Source of the DNA: Polychytrium aggregatum
Lineage: Eukaryota > Chytridiomycota > Chytridiomycetes > Polychytriales
Reading direction: 5' to 3'
Length of the DNA: 64,000 bases
Assembly (NCBI RefSeq): GCF_025602895.1
Contig: NW_026516215.1
Location: forward strand, 434,001 to 498,000
Below the pieces are notes generated by a model. That model was not told the DNA's origin, searched no databases, and saw only the letters and a list, made by a program, of their open reading frames with translations. Below, one piece after another: positions 12,163-22,257 of this stretch. Both the position numbers and the translations under genes were made by a program. Within the stretch, counting starts at the first letter, position 1, and each line of letters starts with the position of its first letter.

Positions 12163-12549
12163 CTATAGCGCACATCGCTGCCGCCCCCTCGGAACAGAGG
12201 GCAGCGGGTCGTGTTCGAGTGCTAAGGGAATCAAAGACCACGGTCCTCGATTTATCAGGCAACCCAGCGCACAACTTGCCTCGTCCTTTTCGATGTAGTC
12301 AACCGACGGCCAGTTCTGGATGGTATTTTCAGCAAAGGAGGGATCGCAATCGATGATGATGGCGGGGAGAACCTTGAGGCGGCGAACGACGGAACCGCCG
12401 CTGGCGACGACTTTGGCGGAGGCCTCCGAAATCTCGTCAGCGAGGCTGCCAGAACGGAAGACGACCACGTAGCGGTCGGCAGCGACGCATGAAGCGAGCA
12501 CGAGGCAAACAAGGGCAGTGATCAGCACGGGGAGCGAGCGCCGGGCCAT
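12163..12549 (-). CDS. Small secreted protein with an inhibitor I9-like (subtilisin propeptide) domain
   Basis: The ATG at 12549 opens 128 codons. MARRSLPVLITALVCLVLASCVAA is a clear signal peptide. The next segment (DRYVVVFRSGSLADEI through VDYIEKDE) has the layout of peptidase inhibitor I9 / subtilisin propeptide domains: an initial YVVVF strand, a helix, VLPAIIIDCD, then VDYIEKD. Stand-alone I9 proteins such as yeast Pbi2 inhibit vacuolar protease B; a secreted form would act on a subtilase outside the cell or in the secretory path (inference). The natural end may be near IEKDE, since the last 30 residues look like read-through or an unrecognised intron. No protease gene is adjacent. Confidence 0.6.
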   Translation of the reverse strand: MARRSLPVLITALVCLVLASCVAADRYVVVFRSGSLADEISEASAKVVASGGSVVRRLKVLPAIIIDCDPSFAENTIQNWPSVDYIEKDEASCALGCLINRGPWSLIPLALEHDPLPSVPRGRQRCAL

Positions 12550-12922
12550 GGCATGCAAAAATGGTGCTTGGAGAGGAGAGAGAGCGACGGGTGCGACGGG
12601 TGCGATGGGTGCGATGGGTGCGATGGGCTGGACACTATGAAAAAATTTCTTGTTAATAAAATGAGCGAGAACGAAAAAACGCGCTCTCGGAGCCACCTCG
12701 GTCGGCGAGAAGAGCAGTCTCTGGCGAGAGACCCCCGAGGGAAGGCGAGAAGCCTCTCGCCGTCACACACACACACTTTGCACAAGGGAGTCAAACACCT
12801 CCCATCGACCATCCCAAGAGGGATGGCAACCCCGAAGTGGACTGCCCAGAATATGGGCGACCCGGCATCCACTGTCGAAATGAACAAGATACTTACAGTC
12901 TATCCAGAAAGAAACGGGACAG
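12550..12922. other. Spacer with a (GGTGCGATG) microrepeat
   Basis: This is the promoter side of the I9 gene and the region past the Fanzor 3' end. It contains four to five imperfect copies of GGTGCGA(T/C)G at about 12590-12628 and a CA-rich tract at 12767-12778. No coding signal. Confidence 0.5.
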
Positions 12923-15486
12923 TCACTTTCTGGCTTCTGAACCCCGCTGACTGACTGTAGGCCCAGCGGGTAGGCCATGGCATTGCACTCCTGTCTTCGT
13001 TGGCAATCTCTTTGTTGGTTTCGGGAGCACAGTCTTGAATACACCCGGCCGATCTCCTGTGGCGATGATCGACTGGCATACCGAGATCATGTTCCGTGAG
13101 GCATTGATGTCTCGATGTGTTTGTGTGATGCATTAACTCGACTCTCAGGACAACTCCATGGTGAATCGATATCAAGATGCTCGGGTGACTCAAGTCGCTT
13201 GAATTCCCGGCAGTGTGAGCACACCTGGGATGTGTTGAACTCGTTCACCGAGCACACATGGATCTTGGAGACGGATCGGTCTGGTGGGCGTCTCTGGTGA
13301 TGGTGGAATTGCTCAAAGTACTTGGCAAACCTGAGTCTCCTGGGACTGGAAGCATATCCCTTCCCCTGTTTCCACGAGGCATTCCCAAAGGCAATCACCA
13401 CTTCGGTCTCCTTTGGTGCCTGGTCGATGACTTGCTTGCACATCTCGTGGACAGTGCGCTGTCGCTTGCCGTAGAGATCGAGTCGCTTGAATCGCCGTCG
13501 CCGGGTCAGGCTGAAGTACAGCTGTTTCTCCAGCATGTCTCCATCGAACACATGGCGAATATCTCGTAAGAAAGAAGGCACTCCAGGGATCTTGGGGCTC
13601 GGTGTGGTGCTCATCCATTTCTGCAGACCAAGGATCTTGTGGGTGCTCTGGATCCACTTGGTCGCCTGGGTGGTGCCACATCGATGCTGGTACTCCTTGT
13701 TGGAGAACGACACGATCTTCTCGTTGGCACGCTGTGCCTTGGTCACCTTGACACCGTCTTGCTCCTGGATGGTTGGTTGACCGGGTGCTCGAATGACAGC
13801 GGTGAAGATCGATCCCACACCAGGGTCGATCCCAATCCATGTGGTCCGAGAGTCGTCAATGGGACCGACCCTGGTCTGGATCTTCTTCTCGGGGGTGAGC
13901 TTGGGTGTCTTGTCCACGGGTTCTGGTTTGGCATCAGGGTCCTTCTTCTCCAGGATCTTGTATCTGAGCGTGGTGATTGAGCACCCGACCCCATCGGTGG
14001 TGATCTCGCAACCAAAGAGCTGCTTCCCCTCTTTCCTGGCACCAAAGAGTCTCGGATCCAGCTTGAAGTTGGTCTGCCAGAAGGTCTCTTGCTTTGTGGT
14101 GCCATTGACCTTGGTCTTCAGGTCGTCCCACTTGAACCCAGTGCCAGTCTGGTATCCAAGGATCTCCCACAGTGCTGTGGTGTCGAGCTTGACATACTTG
14201 GCTCGGGCATCGCAGAGCGGGACCAAGGTGCACTGTGCTCGAGGGACATTGTGTCGCTTCTTGGTCTGGGCAAGCCGGTCGGTCAATCGCTTGATCCGCT
14301 TCGTGTTGACAGTGATCTGCTTGCACACCTCCTCGTGCTGGGTTTGGAGATCTTTGAGTCTGTCAGCCCCGATGTGGTGGATGGGTTGACACATTTCCTC
14401 GTTCAGCCGTCCGCGCTCTCCTTTCAGATCATCGGTCACCCTCGCGAGCCTGGGAATGATCATCTTCTGAAAGACCACCATGAAGAGGGCCTCCTTCAGG
14501 TGGGTCAGTCGAGAGACTTCACTGGCCAGAATTGGTGCGACTTTGTACAGGTCCTGGTGGCTTTCGTACCGAAACTCATACAACTGGTCGGCATGGTGGG
14601 CGAAGGATTTTCTCAGATCACCGAGGAGTGTCTTGGAGAGGGGATTCTCCATCAGCTTCATGCACTCATCGACGTGTGTGTGCCGTTTGACATCCTTGGG
14701 AGCAATCAGGGCCAGATTGCAGAATCGACGGAGGAGAGACCAGTATCGATCAAGAATGTGGGTCTCGCAGTTGACTGCATAGGTCTTGACAGCCAAACCA
14801 AGGACCTGTGACCCAGTACCCTTTGGAAGGGACACTGGAGGCAGGATACACGACTTTCCCCATGCACGTCGATACAGCTCATATGTGTCGAGGAGGTGCC
14901 TGTCATCTTCCGGGGTGTTCGTCCTGGCACCCACTGTTCCTGTCTGCACCATATTGAAGCACTTTCGAACAAACGCGGGTTCACTCGACGACACAGTGTG
15001 GAGGGTGATGCCCTCGTCCAAGCACCGCCTGAGATGCAGCTCCAGGAGACGAGATGCTTCGTACTGCACGTGTGTCATGGCCCGGACAGTCTCCTCGATC
15101 TTGTCGTGCAAGGTATCGTTCTTGATGATGGCGTCGAGGGTGCACTTGACGGTGGAGTAGTCGGCCTTGACTTGCTCGTTTGGGCCACAGCCAGGCAAGG
15201 TAGAGCTCCAGAGTGGGTTCTTCTTGGTACACAATGAACTGTTGCTTTTGGCATGACCCACTTGCTTGCACGTGGCACATACAGGGACCTTGGGTGCTTG
15301 GCTGACCATTTCAGCGACCGAGGCAGGGCTGCTGTCGATTCTGGCTGTGCACTTCTTGGTGAAGGGCCTAACATGGTTGGTCAGGCCACAGGAGGGACAC
15401 GATTTGATAGTGGGCTTCTTGGCCACAGGAGAGTCACTGGGTGATCCCGGGTCGGGATCGGGGGGTGTCTTTCTCTTGGGAGCCAT
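12923..15486 (-). pseudogene. Fanzor-family RNA-guided nuclease (eukaryotic TnpB homologue), frameshifted before RuvC-III
   Basis: The ATG at 15486 (MAPKRK) opens 799 codons to a stop at 13087-13089. The start is NLS-like and basic, followed by two zinc knuckles of identical spacing (C30-x2-C-x4-H-x7-C46 and C70-x2-C-x4-H-x7-C86). A long helical middle follows. RuvC-I is WIGIDPGVGS (Asp about residue 554). The RuvC-II region VVIAFGNASW lacks the canonical Glu; a conserved Glu in NEFNTSQVCSHC (about residue 749) fits the rearranged site described for Fanzors. The zinc finger begins CSHC. The expected second half CITQTH-RDINASRNM (RuvC-III Asp) is at 13088-13132 but in another frame, which runs to a stop at 12923-12925. 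Comparison with relic R5 suggests two extra bases between PWS (about 13155) and 13132. Known Fanzors cut DNA using a guide RNA encoded at the 3' end. This copy is either recently inactivated or carries an assembly error. Confidence 0.88.
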
Positions 15487-17066
15487 CTGGCGAGAAAATA
15501 GCAGCGATGGCTGGTTCTTGTCAGGAACGGAGCTGGACTTTGGCACCAGACAGCTGATGGTAGTCGAACGGACGGTCGTAGGACGAAGGGGAGTGTATTC
15601 AATAGGCTAAGGGCAGGATACAAGAGGCAAGGTGAGGTGCTGGTTCTGAGGCCACAGCACCTCGTTTATATCTCTAAACGCCGTCCTTGTTCGCCGCAGA
15701 TTTTTTTTCCACTACAATGGAGATTGGTTATCTGCGACGGGGGGAGATTAGATCCGAACGTTTCCCTCGCCCGCCGGGAGGTTTCATGTCAGTGCCTTAC
15801 CCAACATTGCACATCAAGGAAACAGGACACGGGTTGGGGCGCCCATGAAACCATCCACCGGGCGTGGGAACGCGGTTCATGACAGTTCTGCCCTTGGGGA
15901 AGAAAAATTCTCCTCAAAACCAGCGCATTTTGGGCTGGCAGAGATACTGTGCAGTGGCGTCCTTGATTCAGATCCAGAAACGCATCGCTCGCTCAATCAG
16001 TCGTGGGAAGACATCTTGTCAAGGTGAGTCTTGCCTGATAGCCAAACGATCATGTCATCTCGCTGACACACAGCCACGCTTGACTAGGTTTCCAACCAGA
16101 GAGATTCAGATGGTGGTGGTTCTTGTCCGCAATCGGAGTGGAGCTTCCAACAATGATACAATTGGTCATTCTTCCACACCAATTGCCCACCACCACCGTC
16201 AATCGGCTCAAGGTGATACCAAATGCCGTCAACCGACCATGGCCGGATTCCAACTTTTGCTGCTCCACATTCGACGTGACTTTCAGGTGACCGAGATGAG
16301 CAGCCGCGAGGGGCCGGAAAAAATTGATAGTGGAGCCGTTTGGAGCTGGAGCCGTTTGGGTTGGAGTCGGCATGGTGGGAGAATGTCCGTCAGAGGAGAG
16401 TCACATGGCGCCGCCCAGCCAGCCAAGGAGCCGGCTGGAGCCGAGGCGGTGGCGATGTGTGGCGGTGGTGGCACGCCACAACAAACAGTGCATCTGTGGG
16501 AATCGAGCTGCTGGGAGACGAGGCCCGACCGAACGCAACCCAGCAGCAGCCGGGGGGGGGCAGTTTGCAATATATAACTGCGGTGTCGCAGAGATCTATA
16601 TTGAAGTGTAATTGAGCCACGCCAAATATAGCAACTGCATATAGCACGATACATTGCTCCTCCGAGCTTGCAAAGTCATGCGACCAGAGCCGATGGGGGA
16701 TGCGATGCGCTCGCCTCCCCCGCCTCGCCTTCTGTTTGCACATTCGCGATCGAGGGCACTCTCGCCCGAAGCCCGAGGATACTCATCTGTCTGCCCGGAG
16801 TTGTTTGCATCGCCGGCCCGAAGTTGTTTGCATCGCCGGCCCGAAGTTGTTTGCATCGCTGGCACAGACCTTCCATCCTCTCGGCTGCTTCTGCGGTCCT
16901 CGCGGTCGCTCCATCGGCGCTGTTGTCATTTTCTTTGGCCTCGGCCACGCCGGTCTCGGCGCTTCTCTGCCCCGCACCGCCCCTCGCCGGCCCAAAATCG
17001 CCCTGTTTGCCGTCGCCCGTCCTTGGCCTTCGTCCACCCCCAGCCGCATCCCCATCCACCCACACC
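15487..17066. other. Spacer between the Fanzor gene and the rhomboid gene
   Basis: This spacer of about 1.6 kb holds the Fanzor 5' flank and the rhomboid promoter. I see a T-run at 15702-15709, a G-run at about 16552-16561 and a three-copy 22-base repeat (16798-16862). A forward frame through about 15864-16577 has no recognisable domain and biased composition; I do not call it. I found no convincing terminal inverted repeat for the Fanzor element. Confidence 0.45.
16798..16862 (+). repeat. 22-base tandem repeat
   Basis: Three near-identical copies of GTTGTTTGCATCGCCGGCCC plus GAA (the third shorter and diverged), about 200 bases upstream of the rhomboid start codon. Confidence 0.85.
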
Positions 17067-18966
17067 ATGGCTACCTACTCGTCCTCGCAAGTCTACACCG
17101 CAAACGAGCTCGAGTCCAACTTCCCCGCGCGGGAGAGAGAGCCGCTCAACAGGTACATTGCCACCCATGCGTTGCCTGTGGGCTCGGCCATTCGCTGCGG
17201 CACCATCATGGCTGGCACCCGACCACACCCCCACCATCGTCGATGCGCCCGGCCCACTGGGATCGTTGCCCCGGTTCATTAAACAGCCGATCCGTTTGCT
17301 CTTTCCTTCCACGCTGCTCCGATCTGCTGTGCTCACACACTCTCTGCCGATGCATCCGTGCTTGTTCCGCTGGTCCACGATGCCTCGGCTTTGGGTATCA
17401 ATCACCGACAGCCCGATAAGACCTAACCCGTTTGGCGAATCATCCAATCCCTCCCTCCCCTCGTCTCGGCCACATCCTTCGAACCACCACCGCAACCCCC
17501 ATGATCACAGGGCCTCTCCCTCCAGCAACATCGACATGCACGAGTCTGACTTTGGCAAGCATGGGCCCGACGCCGGCCAGCAAATCCCGAACGCACAGCG
17601 ACGCAACAGCACCCGCTCGCAAAAGAGCGTAATGTGGAAGAAGTGGAAAACTGTGCCGTGGTTCCTGGGCACCATGTCGCTCGCGCAAGCCATCGTCCTG
17701 GTCTACACTCTTGTCGTCAACTACAACAACACCGGCGAGTTTATCCAGACAAACCCATTCAACTTTCTCATTGGTCCCACCACCGGAGTACGTCCCTTCT
17801 TCGCTTGGGGCTCTGAGGCGGCCAGGACGGCCAGGACGGATCGATTGGGTCGTTGCTGCTTGATGCTTCGGCCGACTGTTGCCTCCGTGTGGAATGAGTC
17901 TTGTGTGGACCTCTGCACTTGCTTACTGCTCTTTGTCTCTTCCTTTTGTGTTGTCAACCCCGTCTGCTCTGTCTACCCGTCCCCCCCCCTTTCGTCGGTC
18001 CCGTAGACACTTCTCCTTACAGGCGCCCGATATGTCCCTTGCATGAAGCCCGTCGCTCCGTACGTCAACTCGTCGATTATCTGCATCCCCGGCATTAACC
18101 CGTCGGTGCCTGGCCAGCCATGTACCCTGCTCGACTTTTGCGGCATGGGTGGATTCCCCAGTGGCCAGCCCAACCAGTGGTACCGCCTGATTGTGCCTAT
18201 CTTCCTGCACGGCGGTGTGCTGCACTACGCCCTCAACATGACCTTGCAGATGCGCGCCGGCTTCGGGCTTGAGTCTGAGTTTGGTAGCTTGCGCATTGGC
18301 TTGATCTACATGATCAGCGGCATCGGCGGCTTCCTGTTTGGTGCCAACTTCAGTCCCTTGACTCCCTCGGTCGGATGCTCCGGTGCACTTTTTGGTACGT
18401 GCTATGCGAACACCTTTGCCGCATCCGGGAGATGCTTCTCCCGGCCCTTACGCTGGCCGTGTCTCTCTCGGTCCTGAATGGTTTCTGCCTCTTGGTCCAC
18501 TGACACTCGTGACGGCTCTTACGACGGTGCAGGCCTGATTGCATGTCTCATGATCGATCTGGTCCAGAACTGGAGCCTCGTGGAGCAGCCACTCAAGAAC
18601 TTTTTCGTTTTGCTGGGAGTCACCATCTTCTCGTTCCTGATGGGTCTCCTGCCACTCTTTGACAACTTTGCCCACATCGGCGGGTTTGTCTTTGGCTTTA
18701 CCTCGGGCCTGTTCCTGATGCCTCTGCTGGAGAATCAAGAGCTCGACAGCACCAAGCCCTCGGCCTTCAAGCGCATGGGCCTCAATCGCCAGAACTGGAA
18801 GCGGCTGTTCATGCTGGTCGGATTTTCCCTCACGGTTCTCCTCTATGTCGTTTTGTTCATCCGCTTCTATTCCAACCGCGACGACTGCTCGTGGTGCAAG
18901 TACTTGAATTGCATTCCTGGTCTGCCCTGGTGCCAAGACAAGTGGAACCAGATGGGCTCCAACTGA
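17067..18966 (+). CDS. Rhomboid-family intramembrane serine protease
   Basis: Four exons close in phase: 17067-17152, 17526-17787, 18007-18394 and 18533-18966 (TGA), giving about 389 residues. The cytosolic N-terminus is polar. The first hydrophobic helix follows VMWKKWKTVPWF. A luminal loop of the NPFNFLIGP..LLLTGARYVPCMK type leads into the core: QWYRLIVPIFLHGGVLHYALNM (oxyanion-side HxxxxHxxxN-like motif), the serine motif GCSGALFG split by the last intron, and the catalytic HIGGFVFGF. Both catalytic residues (Ser and His) are present, so an active protease is expected. Layout is that of secretory-pathway rhomboids (extra TM helix after the core), which cleave TM substrates in Golgi or plasma membrane. 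A Cys-rich tail ends the protein. Confidence 0.9.
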
Positions 18967-19172
18967 AGGCAAGGCGCATAGGCGCCGAGCCAGTCGCTTG
19001 GCCAGCGCTAATCACTTGACCTGTGCAGCGCCATTACCGGCGCCATTACCGACGCCGACGCCGACGCTGACGTAGTTGCAGACACAGGCGCCGTCCGATC
19101 CAACAACAACAGTGATATATTCGTCTCGTCCGTTTGCCGTTCATTCGCATGCCAAGGCACCGGTTGCATTGG

Positions 19173-20051
19173 TCATCTGGGCCAAGTGGGTGTGATGGCT
19201 TGGACATCCCGGGTATGCGGTTGCTCGTGCCCCGAATGCGTTGCGCTCGAGTCCGAGAGCGGGCGTACTGACCCGGCATGTTTGATGGCACGGGATTTTG
19301 GCCGTCTCGACGGACCCGGGCCGTCCTTGGGCAACCGAGATATAACATTGTCTTGGGCAGCGCAGGAGCACCCGGGGTGCTGATCAGAGACGAACGGGAA
19401 GCTCTTGGCGACCAAGAGCTGCAGGATCTCGTCCTCGCGGCCCTGGCTCACCCGGGCCACGATCTCGTCGAGGGCACGGACGTCGTCGAGGGCCCGATGG
19501 ACGACAGGCGACAGGCCAAAGTGCTCCGATAGAGCGGCCAGGGAATGCTTCTTGAGCGGCACCATGGGTCGCAGAAACCCAACCAACGTGCAGGCCGCTC
19601 GCCAATGGGTCAGCTGCAGGCGCTGGGCCGGGCTGAGTTCGGCATTGATCATCCTCACATCGAACTTTGCGTTGTGGGCCAAGATCAAGGGAGCCACCCC
19701 TGGTCCGCAACGGTCCTGGACAAAGCCGACGATGCGGTTCCATTGGGTGGCAAAGACGGGCGCACTCGCCACCATCTGGTCGCTAATGCCGTGGATGTGC
19801 TGGTTGGCGATATGGCTCTTGGGATTGACCAGGAGCGAGATATGTTGTGGGTTCGACCGAGTCGGGCCCGCGAAACACGAGGCCTCCTGGATCGCCATCT
19901 CGATGATTTGATTTCGCCCCGGCGAGAACCCGGTCGTTTCGGTGTCGCAGATGAACGCCTTGTACGAGACGTATCGGATGCATGCTGGCCTGGGCCGTCG
20001 TTGCGGAAGCCGGATCGCGCAAACGATGGCACCGAGGATTCGCGGGAACAT
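19173..20051 (-). CDS. DEDDh-family 3'-5' exonuclease (DnaQ/epsilon-like)
   Basis: Open frame with all DEDDh motifs: ExoI FICDTETTGF, HGISD, ExoII LILAHNAKFDVRMI, and ExoIII HRALDDVRAL. I place the start at MFPRILGAIVCAI (20051), giving about 292 residues; the Arg-rich start could be a mitochondrial targeting signal. The frame stays open upstream to about 20771 with ATGs, so a longer N-terminus or an unseen first exon is possible. The C-terminal 80 residues are low in structure. Family members trim 3' ends of DNA or RNA; the substrate cannot be told from sequence. Transcribed in the same direction as the upstream Rheb gene. Confidence 0.8.
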   Translation of the reverse strand: MFPRILGAIVCAIRLPQRRPRPACIRYVSYKAFICDTETTGFSPGRNQIIEMAIQEASCFAGPTRSNPQHISLLVNPKSHIANQHIHGISDQMVASAPVFATQWNRIVGFVQDRCGPGVAPLILAHNAKFDVRMINAELSPAQRLQLTHWRAACTLVGFLRPMVPLKKHSLAALSEHFGLSPVVHRALDDVRALDEIVARVSQGREDEILQLLVAKSFPFVSDQHPGCSCAAQDNVISRLPKDGPGPSRRPKSRAIKHAGSVRPLSDSSATHSGHEQPHTRDVQAITPTWPR

Positions 20052-20869
20052 TTGGGGCTGATCGGCGTGAGATGGAGAAGGAGCCAAGGACTTGCGAGGG
20101 CGGATCGATGCTTCTTCAGGGGGGCCACGCCCACCTGCATCATGTTCGTGTTGTCGCTGATAGGCCAGCCGCGATTCGGACCCAGGAAATGCAGGGATCA
20201 TGACAGGCGGATGTGTTCTCGGCCTCGATGGAGCAAGCAGATGGACGAATGTCTCGAGGCAAAGAAGTAGAGGGTCGGATTGCGAAAAGTAACTGCGAAT
20301 TCGTGCAGCTGGGAGGGGGAAGGCGAGTTTCCATGCGAGAGCGACGGAAACACTGGCACATAGGGACGGAGCTGGAACCGGACGCAATGGCGGCCTGCGG
20401 CGAGCCATTCGCCCGGTCCGGTGTCTGTTTGTGCGGTACAGGTTTGCAATGCTGGGAAAGCAAAAGGCGGCAGCATCATGGCCATGAAGTCGACGACTGG
20501 CGTGGCAGGGAAAGCGATGCACTGTATTGGGGCGACATGGAACTCGACGGGCCGACACCGATTGGAAGATCCAAAGCTGACGGGGTGACGAGGTTGGCGA
20601 GGTGCAACAGCAGCATGCAGAAAGGCCGCAACGGAACCGGGCCTTCATCAGAGTGCGTTGACAAGCGACAGGGATCAAGGACGGCCCGGCGATGGAGATC
20701 GAAAGCGACTCGGCGACGAAATGCAGGCGATCCAATCGGTCGAGAAACGGAATAAGCAAGAAAGAACCCATCACCCGGATCCTTGCGAGCCAGCTGTGCA
20801 GAGTCCCTCGGGGACAGGATGTGTGTGAAGCGAGGGCCGCGACAGCCGGCTCATCCGATCAACACCCTC
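20052..20869. other. Spacer between Rheb and the exonuclease
   Basis: Probably Rheb 3' UTR plus the exonuclease promoter or N-terminus. The reverse frame is open through most of it, but the predicted residues are low-complexity and unlike the nuclease domain. Confidence 0.35.
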
Positions 20870-21433
20870 TCACATCAGCAGACAGCCACTGGTCCGAGGC
20901 GGCTCCGAGTCGAGGCCCTGCTTCTCGATCTCGCCCAGGACAAGCTCAAAGATCTTGCCAATGTTCTGGTTGTGCTTGGCGCTCGATTCGATAAAGGCGC
21001 AGTTCCACTCGATAGCGACCCGAGTGGCCTCCTCGGTTGGGACCTGACGCTGGTTCGAGAGATCGGCCTTGTTGCCGACCAGGACGATGGGTACCCAGTC
21101 GATGCCGGTGTAGTTGAGAATCTTGTCTCGGACAACGTGGCACATCTCAAAGGATTGTCGAGAGGCGATCGAGTAGACGAGGACGTAGCCGTGGATGCCG
21201 ATGGCGTGCTTGGAATTCAGGATCGAATACTCGTCTTGGCCGGCAGTGTCGATGATCTCGGCGTCGTAGTCCTGGTTGCGGTACCGGACGAGCTTGTGGA
21301 AGGTGTTTTCGATGGTTGGGTAGTAGGTGTCTGCAAAGTGGTTCTCGACGAACTGGATGGTCATGGACGACTTGCCGACGGCGCGGGAGCCCAGCACGGC
21401 GATTTTGCGGGCCTTGGGAGGAGCTCTGCTCAT
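20870..21433 (-). CDS. RHEB: Rheb small GTPase
   Basis: Single-exon 187-residue Ras-family protein. P-loop GSRAVGKSS, switch I YYPTIENTF, switch II DTAGQDEYS, G4 NKADL, G5 ESSAK, and a C-terminal CAAX box CLLM for prenylation. The Arg in the P-loop position and the effector sequence PTIENTF are Rheb hallmarks. Rheb-GTP activates TORC1 at vacuole or endomembranes and is switched off by TSC2. Length and start match the family. No intron, unlike most neighbours. Confidence 0.93.
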   Translation of the reverse strand: MSRAPPKARKIAVLGSRAVGKSSMTIQFVENHFADTYYPTIENTFHKLVRYRNQDYDAEIIDTAGQDEYSILNSKHAIGIHGYVLVYSIASRQSFEMCHVVRDKILNYTGIDWVPIVLVGNKADLSNQRQVPTEEATRVAIEWNCAFIESSAKHNQNIGKIFELVLGEIEKQGLDSEPPRTSGCLLM

Positions 21434-22257
21434 GGCTGCAGTAATTCAGAGAGGGTGTGGGGCCGATGGACAGACGAGTCGCCGACAAAGGTACCGGCGG
21501 ATGGGATGGGATGGGATGGGATGATGAGATGGGATGATGGATGGGATGATGAGATGAACGGAAGGCTCGGGCGGACGAGAGGGGCGAACGGGCTGAGGCC
21601 GGGCTGGGCTGCGGCGTTCGGTCAGGGGCCGGTTGGGTGCACGTGTGCATCGGTTTGGTAAGACCACAGACGGATGGATGAATGGATGGATTGCACATCT
21701 CTGAAGCAGCGAGCAGCGGATGCATCGGCAACGACAGAAGCGGCTCGGTCACAGCACGCAACGAGCAGAGATGGTCTGGTCGGCCGCAATCGAATGTCCG
21801 TTCACGACGGATTTGCGGCGGCGCCATTGAAACCGGCCACTGTCGCAACCACCACCAACATATTCTCGGCATCAGGTACCAGTATTAGCGACAGTATCAC
21901 GACAAAGAGGACGAAGACAGAGCAGGCGACAAAGCTACACGAAACAAGCAATCGATTCACAGGCAGCGACGGCAAAAAATAACAAACTAACAACAGATAA
22001 TCTATAGCAAAGAAAGTAATTTCAGATAGTTCCCAATCCCGAGGGCCGGGGCAGTTGGTAAAGTGTTTTCAGTGTCGCCCGAAGAGAGAAAGCGCAAAAG
22101 AGATAAAGAACAAGCGAACGGGCGAACAAACGGACGAACGAATGAGAGAAAGCTGCGAGAGCCACCTTCATGGCGACTCTGGGCCAGTGCATGCACATGA
22201 GCATGTCATGTCGATAAGGTACGGAGCTCGCCTGGTGTAGGGATCGCTCGAGTGTGC
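21434..22257. other. Spacer upstream of Rheb, downstream of the CH-DH RhoGEF
   Basis: Contains GGGAT(G)-type microrepeats at about 21502-21552 (GATGGGATG units) and ATGGATGG at 21671-21690. It also has AT-richer sequence around 21960-22030, possibly the 3' UTR of the RhoGEF or the Rheb promoter. No coding signal. Confidence 0.45.

Noticed and set aside
12550-15900. Terminal inverted repeats or target-site duplication for the Fanzor element
   Set aside because: Reading both flanks by eye gave no convincing pair; the element ends remain undefined.
15864-16577. 237-codon forward frame between Fanzor and rhomboid
   Set aside because: No motif, biased composition and runs through a poly-G tract; could not be supported.
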